DNA of 14,673 nt from CAYMEV01 sp964431655 [NCBI: uncultured bacterium] (GTDB lineage: Bacteria; CAYMEV01). The translations under genes were made by a program, and so were the position numbers. The first letter of the stretch is position 1; every line of letters begins with the position of its first letter. The stretch spans positions 1 through 14,673 of the forward strand of contig CAYSKJ010000074.1 of assembly GCA_964431655.1 (NCBI GenBank). The letters run 5' to 3'. The notes below the pieces were generated by a model. The model did not search any database, was not told where the DNA came from, and worked only from the letters and a program-made list of their open reading frames with translations. This document shows positions 1 to 9,077 of this stretch, in pieces.

Positions 1-762
1 AATAAGAAGGGCGGAGAAAAGATCGGATATGTGAAGCTTTATAATAAGGTAGTTATAGGTCTCTGAGACCCCCAGCTTTCTTGAAAGCTCCCTGGATTCT
101 TTTTTGGTGAGAAAATAGGAATCATTCAGTACCAGATGCCTCTTGAAGGCAAGTATGAAGTCGTCCATGTCAGCGAGCACCTCGTGGTCTATATTCCTCC
201 CGAAATGCACCACGGGAGATTCATATATCTCCTCCACATTCTTCTTTAGCATAGCAAAGCCGAACTGGCTGCTGCTGACATTAACCCCGGAATCTATGAC
301 CATATTTAGTATGCCGTTTATATCAACCGATTCAATAAGCAGGTAGATAAGCTTTGAATAATTGAACCCCTTAAGGGTATTCTCATTGATTATATTTGCT
401 ATTATCCTTTCAACCCTGCTCAGGTCATCGCAGAAAAAGTACTGATTATAGCCCCTGGCAATGACATGCAGGGCTATATCCCTGTCAAACTCTTCACTGA
501 ATATGCAGATATTGAACTCCTTACCTGCAAAGAGGCTCTCAACCATCTTATCTTTCTTAATAAGCTCGAAATCCACTATATAGTAACTGTCCAGACTGAA
601 CTGCTCAAAAAAGCTCTGGAGCTCATGGCTGAAGGATATCACCCTGGTTATAATCCTGAGACTGCCGGCTTCCTGACCAGCCTTGTCTATCCTTGACCGT
701 ATGGTATCTATCCTGGATTCCTCATTGCTGAAGATATTGATTGTATTAATAACCAGGTTCAA
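1..762 (-). CDS. Unknown protein with a possible pseudo-receiver domain; 3' end cut by the window edge
   Basis: An open frame of 254 codons runs off the left edge with no stop. The only sensible start is TTG at 762, which overlaps the slipin stop as TTGA. A GGAAGG element lies about 12 nt upstream, and a stop lies just upstream in frame, so expression is probably coupled to the slipin. Residues 1-30 are charged and helical. Residues about 35-128 alternate hydrophobic strands and helices in a way that loosely resembles a response-regulator receiver (for example YYIVDFELI near 60-68 and [25 protein letters not shown] near 83-107), but I cannot place a convincing phospho-acceptor aspartate. A stretch near 217-240 ([17 protein letters not shown]) could be a helix-turn-helix. 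No signal peptide or membrane segment is visible, so it is probably cytoplasmic. I do not recognise the family; a regulatory role is only a guess. Confidence 0.75.
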   Translation of the reverse strand, partial: MNLVINTINIFSNEESRIDTIRSRIDKAGQEAGSLRIITRVISFSHELQSFFEQFSLDSYYIVDFELIKKDKMVESLFAGKEFNICIFSEEFDRDIALHVIARGYNQYFFCDDLSRVERIIANIINENTLKGFNYSKLIYLLIESVDINGILNMVIDSGVNVSSSQFGFAMLKKNVEEIYESPVVHFGRNIDHEVLADMDDFILAFKRHLVLNDSYFLTKKESRELSRKLGVSETYNYLIIKLHISDLFSALLI

Positions 763-1523
763 TCCTTTGCAGTCCCTTCCTTCATCTTAAGGAAACTCTT
801 TAATAGCTCAATAGGGATGGGAAATACAACGGTTGAATTGTTCTCCGCTGAAATCTCGACAAGGGTCTGGAGATATCTCATCTGGATGGCCACAGGACGG
901 TCTTCCAGAACCTTTGATGCAAGAGCCAGCTTTTCAGAGGCCTGGTATTCTCCCTCCGCAGATATTACCTTTGCCCTTCTTTCGCGCTCTGCCTGCGCCT
1001 GGCGCGCCATTGCCCTCTGCATATCGGCAGGTATCTCCACGTGCTTTACCTCTACAGAGGTTACTTTAATGCCCCAGGGGTCAGTCTGTTCATCCAGTAT
1101 CTTCTGAAGCTTTGTATTAACCTTCTCCCTGGCGGCAAGAAGCTCATCCAGCTCACTCTCCCCCAGTATAGACCTTAAGGTGGTCTGGGCGAGCTGGCTG
1201 GTAGCATAAAGGAAATTATCAACCTTTATAACTGCATCTATGGGGTTCATAACCCTGAAGTATACAACTGCATTTACTTTGGCTGTCACATTATCCTTTG
1301 TAATAATATCCTGAGAAGGAACATCCATGGTGACTATCCTGAGGCTGACCCTTTCCATCTGGTCAAATGGATAAAAAACAATGATAATCCCCGGGCCCTT
1401 GGGCTCCTTCAACACCCTGCCCAGCCTGAATATTACACCCTTCTCGTACTCTTTGAGTATTTTTATGCATGAGAAGATATAAAAGAAGAATATCCCAATT
1501 GCAAGGTAAAAGATTTGAGGCAT
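759..1523 (-). CDS. Slipin (stomatin-like SPFH/band 7 membrane protein)
   Basis: This 254-residue protein has one N-terminal membrane segment (about residues 4-21) followed by the stomatin signature: [11 protein letters not shown] (26-36), [12 protein letters not shown] (43-54) and an SPFH core to about residue 165. A charged coiled-coil region rich in A, E and R follows (about 168-205). Slipins are membrane scaffolds that oligomerise and organise lipid microdomains. The C-terminal hydrophobic stretch [16 protein letters not shown] (about 230-245) matches the kind of segment that the archaeal NfeD-type protease 1510-N cleaves in its stomatin partner 1511; cleavage here is inferred. Its start has a strong GGGGAGGGAG site 5 nt upstream and lies 14 nt after the nfeD stop. 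The pairing with NfeD is the classic one. Length is typical for the family. Confidence 0.95.
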   Translation of the reverse strand: MPQIFYLAIGIFFFYIFSCIKILKEYEKGVIFRLGRVLKEPKGPGIIIVFYPFDQMERVSLRIVTMDVPSQDIITKDNVTAKVNAVVYFRVMNPIDAVIKVDNFLYATSQLAQTTLRSILGESELDELLAAREKVNTKLQKILDEQTDPWGIKVTSVEVKHVEIPADMQRAMARQAQAERERRAKVISAEGEYQASEKLALASKVLEDRPVAIQMRYLQTLVEISAENNSTVVFPIPIELLKSFLKMKEGTAKD

Positions 1524-1537
1524 TTTTGCTCCCTCCC

Positions 1538-2812
1538 CTAATTTATTTTTTTAACTGATATAACTCTATCCTTTTTTCCAAGAATTTCAACCAAATCACC
1601 TTCTTTTAATGCATCATCAGATTCGACAAGCCAGTAGCTGCCGTCAAAATGAATATAGATATCCTTATTATCAACCCTCCTTATGCTTGTCCTTTTACCG
1701 ATAAAATTATCAAAGGACAGGTAATCCCTGTTTCTAAAGACCTTGAAGGTTGAAAAGGCCAGGAGAAGGATGATGAAAAACAGACCCAGGGCAATACCGA
1801 ATAAAAGCGATCTGGAAACATAAAGACCTGTCTCGGCTTTATCAAAAAGCATAAGACCGCCGATCAGGAAGCTGATAATACCTCCAATACCGAAAATACC
1901 GAAGTCAGGCCTCATTATCTCTATGAAAAAGAAAAGAAAGGCAAGCAGTATCAAAGACAAACCTGCAATAGATATGGGTAGCACCTGGCTCGCAAAGAAG
2001 CCCAGCACAAGAAAGATGCTCCCCACCACGCCGGGAAATATCAGCCCCGGATTGGTAATCTCAATAAAGAGACCCAGCATTCCCAGAGAGAGGAATATCA
2101 TAAACAGGTTGGGATTCTGAAGGTATCCCAGAACCTTCTCGGAGAAGGTCCTTTCAATAATTACGATGTTTTGGCCCGAAGAGAGAATTTCGATTTCAAT
2201 ATCATTTTTCATTATAACCTGCCCGTCAATCTGCTCCAGGAGATGACTGGTATCCCTGGCCAGTATATCTATGACCTTGTTTTCCAGTGCTTCACCGGCA
2301 GTGATATTAACACTCTCCGTAACCGCAGTTTCATACCATTTTGCATTTCTGCCCTTTTCCTCTGCAATACCCTTGATTTTAGCAATAAGGGCATTGGTTA
2401 TCTTCTGCTGCATTGTCTGGTCTATTTCCTGTCCGTCAGTAGAAACGGGGTGGGCACTGCCTATATTGGTCTGGGGAGCCATGGCCGCAATATCCGCAGA
2501 GGCTACCAGGAACACTCCGGCAGAGTTGGCGCCCCCTCCCTGAGGGTAGACATAGACAACAATACACAGGGGAGCGTTTATAATATCAACAAGAATAGTC
2601 TCCATGGAAGCAACAAGCCCGCCGGGTGTATTGAGCCTTATAACGAGGATATTATCCTGATTTTCACCGGCGGTATCAATCGCCCTTTTAATGTAACGGC
2701 GGGTTACTGGCCCGATTACATCATCGACATCAGCAATATAAACCTCTGCATATGACAGGGAAGCAATAAAAAATAGAAAAACAGACAGAACAAATATCTT
2801 ATTGCATTTCAT
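1538..2812 (-). CDS. nfeD: NfeD family membrane-bound serine protease (1510-N/ClpP-like plus NfeD domain)
   Basis: I chose the ATG at 2812 (424 aa): it follows GGAG by 6 nt and immediately gives a clean signal peptide ([22 protein letters not shown], split here as residues 1-22). An ATG at 2845 would add 11 residues before it. The ClpP-like protease domain spans about residues 23-215. IRLNTPGGL (58-66) is the substrate-binding strand, GGGANSAG places the nucleophile at Ser97, and MQQKITNAL places the general-base Lys near 137. These match the Ser-Lys dyad of Pyrococcus 1510-N. Several membrane segments follow (about 235-360), then a short OB-fold NfeD domain at the C-terminus (about 370-424). 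Such long NfeD proteins act in membrane quality control with the adjacent slipin. The gene overlaps the end of the upstream PPIase gene by 14 bp. Confidence 0.93.
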   Translation of the reverse strand: MKCNKIFVLSVFLFFIASLSYAEVYIADVDDVIGPVTRRYIKRAIDTAGENQDNILVIRLNTPGGLVASMETILVDIINAPLCIVVYVYPQGGGANSAGVFLVASADIAAMAPQTNIGSAHPVSTDGQEIDQTMQQKITNALIAKIKGIAEEKGRNAKWYETAVTESVNITAGEALENKVIDILARDTSHLLEQIDGQVIMKNDIEIEILSSGQNIVIIERTFSEKVLGYLQNPNLFMIFLSLGMLGLFIEITNPGLIFPGVVGSIFLVLGFFASQVLPISIAGLSLILLAFLFFFIEIMRPDFGIFGIGGIISFLIGGLMLFDKAETGLYVSRSLLFGIALGLFFIILLLAFSTFKVFRNRDYLSFDNFIGKRTSIRRVDNKDIYIHFDGSYWLVESDDALKEGDLVEILGKKDRVISVKKIN

Positions 2813-3779
2813 CAATATCTCCGTATTTTTCCATAGCTTTCTCATAATAAGGCATGGTATATTCTACAACTGAATTTTTCATCAGATCCTTCAGGAGACT
2901 GCTGTATTTTCTCTCAAGCTCTCTGTTGTAAAGCATGGAAACGATTTCATCTTTTACTTCGGAAAAATCAGTGTAGGATCTGCCCTCAATGCTGTTTACC
3001 TTAAGCAGGACGTGATTTCCTTCATACAGAAAGGGCAGGGTCAGAAATCCGTCGCTTTTGCCCTCGAGCTTCTCCCGGAAGGTTTCATTTAAGCTGTCTT
3101 TGGTTATAACCCCCAGCCTGCCGCCTGAACCTCTGGTGCTTGCATGCTCCGAATACTGCCGGGCCATATCCTCAAATTCCTCTCCCTGTGTTATCCTGTT
3201 GTATACATCAATGGCCTGCTGATAGTCCGGACCCAGCATTATAATGCTTAAATCAAGGGCTTCTTCCTTCAGATAGTCCTCACTGTTTTCCTCATAATAC
3301 TTAAGGGCATCGGATTCTGTTATAACAGGCGCTTCCAGTTTCTGCCTTACAAAATACTGAACCGTGTTTCTCCTCTTAATATTTTCAATCAGCGAACCCA
3401 TGGTCAGGTTTTCCATTTTAAGCTTTTCAACGAGCTCTTCATCAGTCTCGACATTCACTGTTTTTTTTATTCTCTCAATCTCCTGTTTCAGGACTGAATC
3501 GGGTATGCGTATGCCTTCAAGCTCTGCTGCCTGGTATAGCAGCATATCATTAACCAGGCTTTGAAGCACCTGAGCAGAAAGCTTCATGTATTCCTCGGAT
3601 GTAGGGCTGAGATACCTCCCCTGTTCCGTGATATGGCTTTCAACCAAAGATTTTATTTCATAATCCGTCACTGCCTGGCCGTTTACTTTGCATGCGATCT
3701 GCATGACTGTCTCCCCGTAAACAGGCAGAAATGCAAGAATTAGTATAAGAAGCAGAATCTCAAGTGTATGGTTTTTCAT
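2799..3779 (-). CDS. SurA/PrsA-like peptidyl-prolyl cis-trans isomerase
   Basis: The 326-residue protein starts with a hydrophobic export signal (residues about 7-22, probable cleavage after VYG) and should act in the periplasm. Residues 27-150 form a SurA-type helical chaperone module, beginning VNGQAVTDYEI, a motif typical of SurA/PpiC proteins. Residues about 173-262 are a parvulin domain, including the FEDMARQYSE element and the glycine-rich turn GSGGRLG (217-223); the C-terminal helix follows. It should help fold or escort outer-membrane and secreted proteins. The start lies 2 nt after the stop of the upstream lipoprotein gene, with GGAG 11 nt upstream, and the 3' end overlaps nfeD. I do not call it surA because three paralogues sit here and only one parvulin domain is present, against two in E. 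coli SurA. Confidence 0.88.
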   Translation of the reverse strand: MKNHTLEILLLILILAFLPVYGETVMQIACKVNGQAVTDYEIKSLVESHITEQGRYLSPTSEEYMKLSAQVLQSLVNDMLLYQAAELEGIRIPDSVLKQEIERIKKTVNVETDEELVEKLKMENLTMGSLIENIKRRNTVQYFVRQKLEAPVITESDALKYYEENSEDYLKEEALDLSIIMLGPDYQQAIDVYNRITQGEEFEDMARQYSEHASTRGSGGRLGVITKDSLNETFREKLEGKSDGFLTLPFLYEGNHVLLKVNSIEGRSYTDFSEVKDEIVSMLYNRELERKYSSLLKDLMKNSVVEYTMPYYEKAMEKYGDIDEMQ

Positions 3780-3781
3780 AA

Positions 3782-4717
3782 TTATTTAAACTCCGTATTT
3801 ATTTTTTTAACTATACTGTCAATCTCTTCATCATTAACTACAATTTTTATATTAGTTCTGTTATAAAGCTCCTTAAGAAACCTTTCCTTTTCTTCCCTTT
3901 CCCTGTCAATTCTGGCAGAAAGCAGTGCTCTTTCATATTTTTCATTCGCAGTCATCATTATTTCCGGTCTTTTATCCTTGATAAAATAAATTAGATAACC
4001 CTGACTGCCTTCAATTATGCTGGAAAAGGTGTTTTCCAATGGTTCTTCCTCACTGCCGATAATGCCCCGGGCTTTTTCCTCCGGAATATATCCTATGATA
4101 TTAAGGTCAGTATTGGGATTTGAAAGCTCAAATTCGCTGTATTGACAAAGAATATCATCCAGATTATCCATATGGACAACACGCTCGTAAAGATCCGAAG
4201 CATCGCTTTCATTATCGAACACAAATTCCACCAGAAAAAGGCTGGCAGGCTCAAGTACCCTGTCACCAAGGTCCTTTAGACTTTCCCTGACCTCCTCTTC
4301 ATTAATCTTTATCCTGTCCTTTATGGCGGATGAAAGAATAAAGTCAGCCTGAAAACTTCTCCTGAACTCCCTGAGGCTCTCTTCGCTGAAATAATCAGAC
4401 CCTCCGAAAATACCCTCCAAAGCCTTATAAAAGTCAGAATCATCAGGCATTTTATTATTATTCCTGCCGTAGTCCAATATCATTTTCTCGATGATAAGTT
4501 CCCGGAGCACCATGTACTTAAGTTCCCCGTCATTTGCAGTGGAGCTTTCATAGTAATTCCATCCCTCCCGCTTTGACTGAAGCATGGAATAATATTCATC
4601 CACATAGAGAATCTCGTCACCGATATAAAGCATTATACTGCTTCCTTTGTCACCGGGACCGCACCCGGAAACAAATCCCAGCATAAATAAAAGGAAAAGA
4701 TATAAAAGATACTTCAT
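3782..4717 (-). CDS. Lipoprotein with SurA-like chaperone fold and a degenerate parvulin domain
   Basis: I chose ATG 4717 (311 aa), giving a standard lipoprotein signal MKYLLYLFLLFMLGFVSGC with lipidated Cys19; GAGAAGAGG precedes it. ATG 4750 would add 11 residues (MAHKLLPAEKR), has no good ribosome site, and falls about where a candidate promoter would begin transcription. The body begins with the SurA/PpiC-type pattern (IGDEILYVDEYYSML). The middle (about 155-255) has the outline of a parvulin domain (LFLVEFVFDNESDASDLYERV, then FSSIIEGSQGYLIYFIKDKRPE), but the usual F-x-x-L-A-x-x-YS and glycine-turn motifs are eroded (LDDILCQYSEFELSNPNTDLN). It probably acts as a membrane-anchored folding helper without isomerase activity; that is inferred from motif loss. 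It lies between two clear parvulin paralogues. Confidence 0.85.
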   Translation of the reverse strand: MKYLLYLFLLFMLGFVSGCGPGDKGSSIMLYIGDEILYVDEYYSMLQSKREGWNYYESSTANDGELKYMVLRELIIEKMILDYGRNNNKMPDDSDFYKALEGIFGGSDYFSEESLREFRRSFQADFILSSAIKDRIKINEEEVRESLKDLGDRVLEPASLFLVEFVFDNESDASDLYERVVHMDNLDDILCQYSEFELSNPNTDLNIIGYIPEEKARGIIGSEEEPLENTFSSIIEGSQGYLIYFIKDKRPEIMMTANEKYERALLSARIDREREEKERFLKELYNRTNIKIVVNDEEIDSIVKKINTEFK

Positions 4718-4758
4718 CCTCTTCTCAGCCGGTAACAATTTATGTGCCATAATTTCTT

Positions 4759-4787
4759 AATATATAGTAAAGTAATGTAAATTGCAA
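4759..4787 (-). promoter_or_regulatory. Candidate sigma-70-type promoter for the SurA-like/NfeD/slipin genes
   Basis: On the minus strand TTGCAA (4787-4782) and TATATT (4764-4759) are separated by exactly 17 nt. They match the consensus at 4/6 and 5/6 positions. Initiation would fall near 4750, giving a leader of about 33 nt before ATG 4717. The region is very A+T rich, so chance matches are likely. It lies in the only sizeable gap of the run from 11113 to the left edge. Confidence 0.4.
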
Positions 4788-4800
4788 TTAGTAAATTGCA
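4777..4800. repeat. Two 10-bp direct repeats next to the candidate promoter
   Basis: GTAAATTGCA occurs at 4777-4786 and again at 4791-4800, a 14-bp period. The first copy overlaps the candidate -35 element. It could be an operator or simply low-complexity A+T-rich sequence. Confidence 0.4.
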
Positions 4801-4810
4801 TGGATTGAAA

Positions 4811-5704
4811 TTATTTAAGATATTTAACAGTGTATTTTCCTGTAAGTTCAGTTCTTAACTTTTCAAGGTTTTTATAATATTGTTCTGTGTAAAAGGCCTT
4901 ATTGCTTTTTATCATTTCAGACCTGATAAGGGATTTTGACCTGTCAAAATCCGCGAACCCGGCATCTTTTCTATCTGTGAGCCTGATAATTGCTGAACCC
5001 TCCACGGTATCAAAAAATTCACTTGTCTGTCCGATTTCAAGCTCATTTAAAGCGGTTTCAGCGATCCTTGGGTCAAGGGAGTCACAGGTTATCCAGCCGG
5101 TATCCCCGCCGTCTCCTGCTGAGGGGTCAGAACTGTATTTTTTTGCCAGGCTCTCAAAGTCTGTACCCCTGGCAAGGCTCTCCCGGATTATCTCCTTTTG
5201 TTTGATTAGTTCGTTTTCTTCATCGCCTTTTATATAAATCAGCTGAATCCGTACTTTGGCTGGATAACTGAACAAATCCCTGTTCTTTTCATAGAATTCT
5301 GCCATGGATAATTCATCTATACCGTAAAGATCACTTTCAAGGTATTTCAGTAACATACCGGAGTATACCCTGAAGATACCGTCCCTTACATGCCTTTTAA
5401 GGTTATGGTCTTCTTTTATATCGAGGCTTCTGCCCTCCATACAGAGCAGTCTGTCAAAAACCAGCTGCTGGAGGAAAACCTTCCGGTTTTCAGAATCAAC
5501 CTCCTCAGCGTCAATATTAAAGCCCCTGATAAAATAATCCAGGTCATTCCTGGTTATTGCAGTATTTCCAACAATTGCCAGAACCTCTGAATTGTCCTCA
5601 ATTACAGGAATCCGTATGCATGTTCTGCCCTTGCAGGATAGCATCAGAGCAATAAACAGAATATTAAGCGCAAGTAAAATAAACAATAATTTCTGTACTT
5701 TCAT
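4811..5704 (-). CDS. PpiC-type parvulin peptidyl-prolyl cis-trans isomerase, envelope-anchored
   Basis: The 297-residue protein has an N-terminal hydrophobic segment (about 6-23) ending MLSC; Cys24 may be lipidated, but methionine at the -3 position is unusual, so it may instead be an uncleaved anchor. A SurA-like helical module begins near residue 43 (AIVGNTAITRNDLDYFI). The parvulin domain (about 148-243) is well conserved: FESLAKKYSSDPSAGDGGDTGW (183-204), and a later ELEIGQTSEFFDTVEGSAIIRL. It catalyses prolyl isomerisation in exported proteins. The start codon overlaps the mfd stop as ATGA, with AAGGA 7 nt upstream, so it is translationally coupled to mfd. An mfd followed by PpiC/SurA genes is an arrangement I recall from deltaproteobacteria. 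Confidence 0.92.
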   Translation of the reverse strand: MKVQKLLFILLALNILFIALMLSCKGRTCIRIPVIEDNSEVLAIVGNTAITRNDLDYFIRGFNIDAEEVDSENRKVFLQQLVFDRLLCMEGRSLDIKEDHNLKRHVRDGIFRVYSGMLLKYLESDLYGIDELSMAEFYEKNRDLFSYPAKVRIQLIYIKGDEENELIKQKEIIRESLARGTDFESLAKKYSSDPSAGDGGDTGWITCDSLDPRIAETALNELEIGQTSEFFDTVEGSAIIRLTDRKDAGFADFDRSKSLIRSEMIKSNKAFYTEQYYKNLEKLRTELTGKYTVKYLK

Positions 5705-8700
5705 TGAAATATCCTTTCATAAAGGAATTCACATTCTCTAATAATGCTTTCAAGTGAACTGTCCTTTATATTAATAATAAGCTGGTTTTCTTTGAGCTGG
5801 TATTTATTGCTGGATTGCCGGACAATTTTCAGCAGGGCATCAAGTTTCAGGGTATTGTTTTCATAAAGGGAAAGAACAAGCAGATTTCCTCTTCCTGTTA
5901 TACCCTTTATACCCTTTTTGCTGCTTTTTATCCTCAGCCTGTTGATAAGTATGACATTGTCCACTTCCCGGGGAACAGGGCCGAACCGGTCCTGCATTTC
6001 CTCCGTAACCATTTCAAGGCTGTCATAATCCTGGCATCCTGATAATTTTTTATAAAAGCTGAACCTTTCCGACACATCGCTTATATAAACCGGAGGTATA
6101 TAACTGCTTTTATCAAGTTTTATCTCAACTTCACCGCAGGCGGAAATCCTGTTTCCCCTCAGTTCTTCAACTGTGTCCTGCAGCATTTTTGTATAGAACT
6201 CTATGCCCAGCTGTTCAATGTGGCCTGACTGCTCCTTGCCTACCAGGTTTCCTGCACCCCTTATGTCAAGATCATATCCTGCAAGCTGAAAACCGGCACC
6301 CAGCTCCGACAGGTTCATAATTGCCTGCATCCGCAGTTTACCGTCACTGGTCATTTTCCTTTTGCTTTTAATAATCATATATGCATAAGCCTGCCTGTTT
6401 GTTCTTCCTACCCGGCCCCGGAGCTGGTAAAGCTGTGCCAGCCCCAGTCTGTCAGCATTATCGATAAGTATGGTATTGGCATTGGGAATGTCAAGCCCTG
6501 ATTCTATGATGGTTGTGCAGAGAAGGATATCATATTTCCTCTCGACAAAATTAAGCATAACCCTTTCCAGGCTGGAATCGCGCATCTGTGCGTGGCCCAC
6601 GGCAATTCTTGCTTCCGGGAGTATGTCGCTGAGCCATTTTCCAACACTGTATATTGACTGCACCCTGTTGTGAACAAAGAACACCTGCCCGCCCCTTTTC
6701 AGTTCCTTTAAAACAGCATCTCTCACAAGGTGGTCCTGTTTCTCAATAATGCTGGTTTTGATTGACATCCTGTCCTTTGGGGGGGTTGATATAAAGCTCA
6801 TATCTCTAAGGCCGCTCACAGACATATAATAGGTCCTTGGTATAGGAGTTGCAGTCAGGGTAATGGTATCAACCTCTTCTTTTAGGAATTTCAGTGACTC
6901 CTTGTGCTTTACTCCGAAGCGGTGCTCTTCGTCTATAACCAGGAGGCCCAGGTCACAGAACTCGATATCATTTGAAAGAAGCCTGTGGGTTCCAATTACG
7001 ATATCTGCCTTCTTTTCCTTTATACTTTTTAATATGCTGTTTTCCCTTCCGGAATCCGTGAACCTTGACAGCATCTCTATATTCACCGGTGTGCCTTTGA
7101 AACGGTCCATGAATGTTATATAATGCTGCTGGGCAAGAACCGTCGTTGGAACAAGGACAGCAACCTGCTTGTTGTTCAGCACGGCCAGATAGACCGCTCT
7201 CATCACCACCTCTGTTTTACCAAAGCCTACATCCCCTATCAGAACCCTGTCCATAGGGCTTTCCTTTTCCATATCCTGCTTTATCTCATGGGTCGTTCTG
7301 TACTGGTCATCAGTCTCCTCATACAGAAACCCCGAATCAAACTCCTCTTCATAATCAGAGAACCTCTGAAAAGAATACCCCTTCTTCAGGCTTCTTTTCG
7401 CATAAAGGTCAAGGAGTTCAGAAGCATAGGCCATCAGTTTTTCCTTTATGCGCTTTTTTCTATCGGAAAACCTGGCTGATTTGAGCTTATCCAGGGCAAT
7501 ATCCTTATCCCCGGAGGCATAACGGTGTATTGAACCCAGATTATACACAGGTATATATAATCTGTCTTCATCCCTGTAGAGTATCTCCACAAAATCGATC
7601 AGGTTACTGTCTATATCCATGGTCTTTATTCCGGCATACCTTCCTATCCCGTAAGAGCTGTGAATTATAAAATCACCGGTCTTCAGACTTAAAACTGAGC
7701 TCAGGTCCTGAAGAGACCTCTTTTTTGCATCTCTTTCCTTTTCGAACCTGTGCCCGAATATCTCCGTTTCAGAAACAAAGACAACCCTGAAATAATCTGA
7801 CATAAAACCCCTGGCAAGCTCGCCCTTTATTATATGCACACCGCTTTTCTCAAACCAGTCGCCGGTTACTTCAGCCATAATTCCCTTTGATTCCAGTATT
7901 CCCTTCAGGTTGGATATAAGCTTATCAGAGGGAAGGGCTATAAGGATGCTGTTTCCCTTCTTTGACCATGATAGAACATCATCAGAGAATCTGTCGATGT
8001 TTCCATGATAATTCTCAAGATAACTTGATTCGACATGCAGGTCCTCATGACCCTGGAAAACAAGGTTCATTGAGAAATGATACTGCTTCAGCATGTGACC
8101 TGTAATACTTTTTAGCAGTTTCTGACAGCTTTCAGCAATAAAGCCTTCCTCCAAAGCTGTACACTGATGGCTGTGTGAATCGCTTTGGCCGGCATTTTCG
8201 GAAAAATCGCCCTTTTCATCAAGTATTATCCTGGTCTCATCGGTTAAATAATCAGCTATGGAGGATTTATATAAAAGACTGCTCAAAAACTCTTCGCTTG
8301 TGCTGTCGGGGTTAAGCATGTCTTCCAGCATTTCTGCCAACTTCTGGCTTTGAGCATAGCTTGCTACGTTTACTGCCCGGGACGCATCCCTTACATATTC
8401 CTGGCTGTAAAACCCATAAATGGGACTGACAGGTACCAGCAAAGTCTCTTTTATGCTTTTTATGGATCTCTGACTTAGATGGTCAAAACTCCTTATGGAA
8501 GATATCCGGTCTTCTTCGTCAAATTCTATCCTTATGGGGAAATCGCCCAGAGGTATGAATATATCAGTGATAAACCCCCTGGTGCTGTACTGTCCTTCCG
8601 ATACTACCAGATCAGACCTCTTGTAGCCGTATGTGAAAAGCTGATTGAGAAACTCATCCCTGTCAAGCCTTTTTCCATGGCAAAGCTCAATACAGTACTC

Positions 8701-9075
8701 CATTACATCCAGGGGCCCGGGCAGGTTCATGAAAAGAGATGCATGGTCTATAATGCTGATGATATTTTTGTATCTAAGCATATTATAAAGAAAACGGTAC
8801 AGGGCTGTCCTGTAAAATACTTTGTCTTCTCTGTCCCGGCTTAGAACATTTATATAAGGTCTTTCCCTGTCAGTATCCCGGCTGGAAATAAGTGTCAGGA
8901 TGGTTGATTTTATAAGCCCGGCTTCCTCTGCATTGGGAGACACTACAAGCACCGGAGAGAGTCTTAATTTATAGGACTTGAGTATGATATAGGCCTTGAG
9001 CTTTGAATTGCCCACTGCAATGTCGATGTTTTTCTTATCTGCCAATAAGCTTTCAAAGCAAAGAGGTGGGTTCAT
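5701..9075 (-). CDS. mfd: Transcription-repair coupling factor Mfd
   Basis: Mfd is a cytoplasmic DNA translocase that removes RNA polymerase stalled at lesions and recruits UvrA. The length (1124 aa) is typical. The N-terminal UvrB-homology module is present though divergent (PLLVVSPN-like strand near 42-48; GFITDIFIPLGDFPIRIEFDEE at 167-188). The RNA-polymerase-interacting CarD-like domain starts near 466 (GDFIIHSSYGIGRYAGI) and runs to about 530. The helicase module has Walker A GDVGFGKT (614-621), DEEH (715-718), TATPIPRT (741-748), the GRVGR motif (887-891) and the Mfd/RecG TRG motif (about 926-946). A C-terminal D7 domain follows, starting near 990. All ATPase residues are intact. The ATG lies 2 nt after the preceding lipoprotein stop with no good ribosome site, so it probably depends on coupling. 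Confidence 0.98.
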   Translation of the reverse strand: MNPPLCFESLLADKKNIDIAVGNSKLKAYIILKSYKLRLSPVLVVSPNAEEAGLIKSTILTLISSRDTDRERPYINVLSRDREDKVFYRTALYRFLYNMLRYKNIISIIDHASLFMNLPGPLDVMEYCIELCHGKRLDRDEFLNQLFTYGYKRSDLVVSEGQYSTRGFITDIFIPLGDFPIRIEFDEEDRISSIRSFDHLSQRSIKSIKETLLVPVSPIYGFYSQEYVRDASRAVNVASYAQSQKLAEMLEDMLNPDSTSEEFLSSLLYKSSIADYLTDETRIILDEKGDFSENAGQSDSHSHQCTALEEGFIAESCQKLLKSITGHMLKQYHFSMNLVFQGHEDLHVESSYLENYHGNIDRFSDDVLSWSKKGNSILIALPSDKLISNLKGILESKGIMAEVTGDWFEKSGVHIIKGELARGFMSDYFRVVFVSETEIFGHRFEKERDAKKRSLQDLSSVLSLKTGDFIIHSSYGIGRYAGIKTMDIDSNLIDFVEILYRDEDRLYIPVYNLGSIHRYASGDKDIALDKLKSARFSDRKKRIKEKLMAYASELLDLYAKRSLKKGYSFQRFSDYEEEFDSGFLYEETDDQYRTTHEIKQDMEKESPMDRVLIGDVGFGKTEVVMRAVYLAVLNNKQVAVLVPTTVLAQQHYITFMDRFKGTPVNIEMLSRFTDSGRENSILKSIKEKKADIVIGTHRLLSNDIEFCDLGLLVIDEEHRFGVKHKESLKFLKEEVDTITLTATPIPRTYYMSVSGLRDMSFISTPPKDRMSIKTSIIEKQDHLVRDAVLKELKRGGQVFFVHNRVQSIYSVGKWLSDILPEARIAVGHAQMRDSSLERVMLNFVERKYDILLCTTIIESGLDIPNANTILIDNADRLGLAQLYQLRGRVGRTNRQAYAYMIIKSKRKMTSDGKLRMQAIMNLSELGAGFQLAGYDLDIRGAGNLVGKEQSGHIEQLGIEFYTKMLQDTVEELRGNRISACGEVEIKLDKSSYIPPVYISDVSERFSFYKKLSGCQDYDSLEMVTEEMQDRFGPVPREVDNVILINRLRIKSSKKGIKGITGRGNLLVLSLYENNTLKLDALLKIVRQSSNKYQLKENQLIINIKDSSLESIIRECEFLYERIFQ

Positions 9076-9077
9076 GG

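Noticed and set aside
466-696. A 76-codon plus-strand open frame
   Set aside because: It lies opposite the partial minus-strand gene, which runs uninterrupted for 254 codons and is coupled to the slipin.
817-1107. Plus-strand open frames of 78 and 96 codons
   Set aside because: They are antisense to the slipin SPFH region and have low-complexity, non-protein-like composition.
2171-2755. A 194-codon plus-strand open frame
   Set aside because: It lies entirely opposite the nfeD protease domain, whose motifs are unmistakable; its own translation has no recognisable domain.
7123-7479. A 118-codon plus-strand open frame
   Set aside because: It is antisense to the Mfd helicase core, which is intact throughout.
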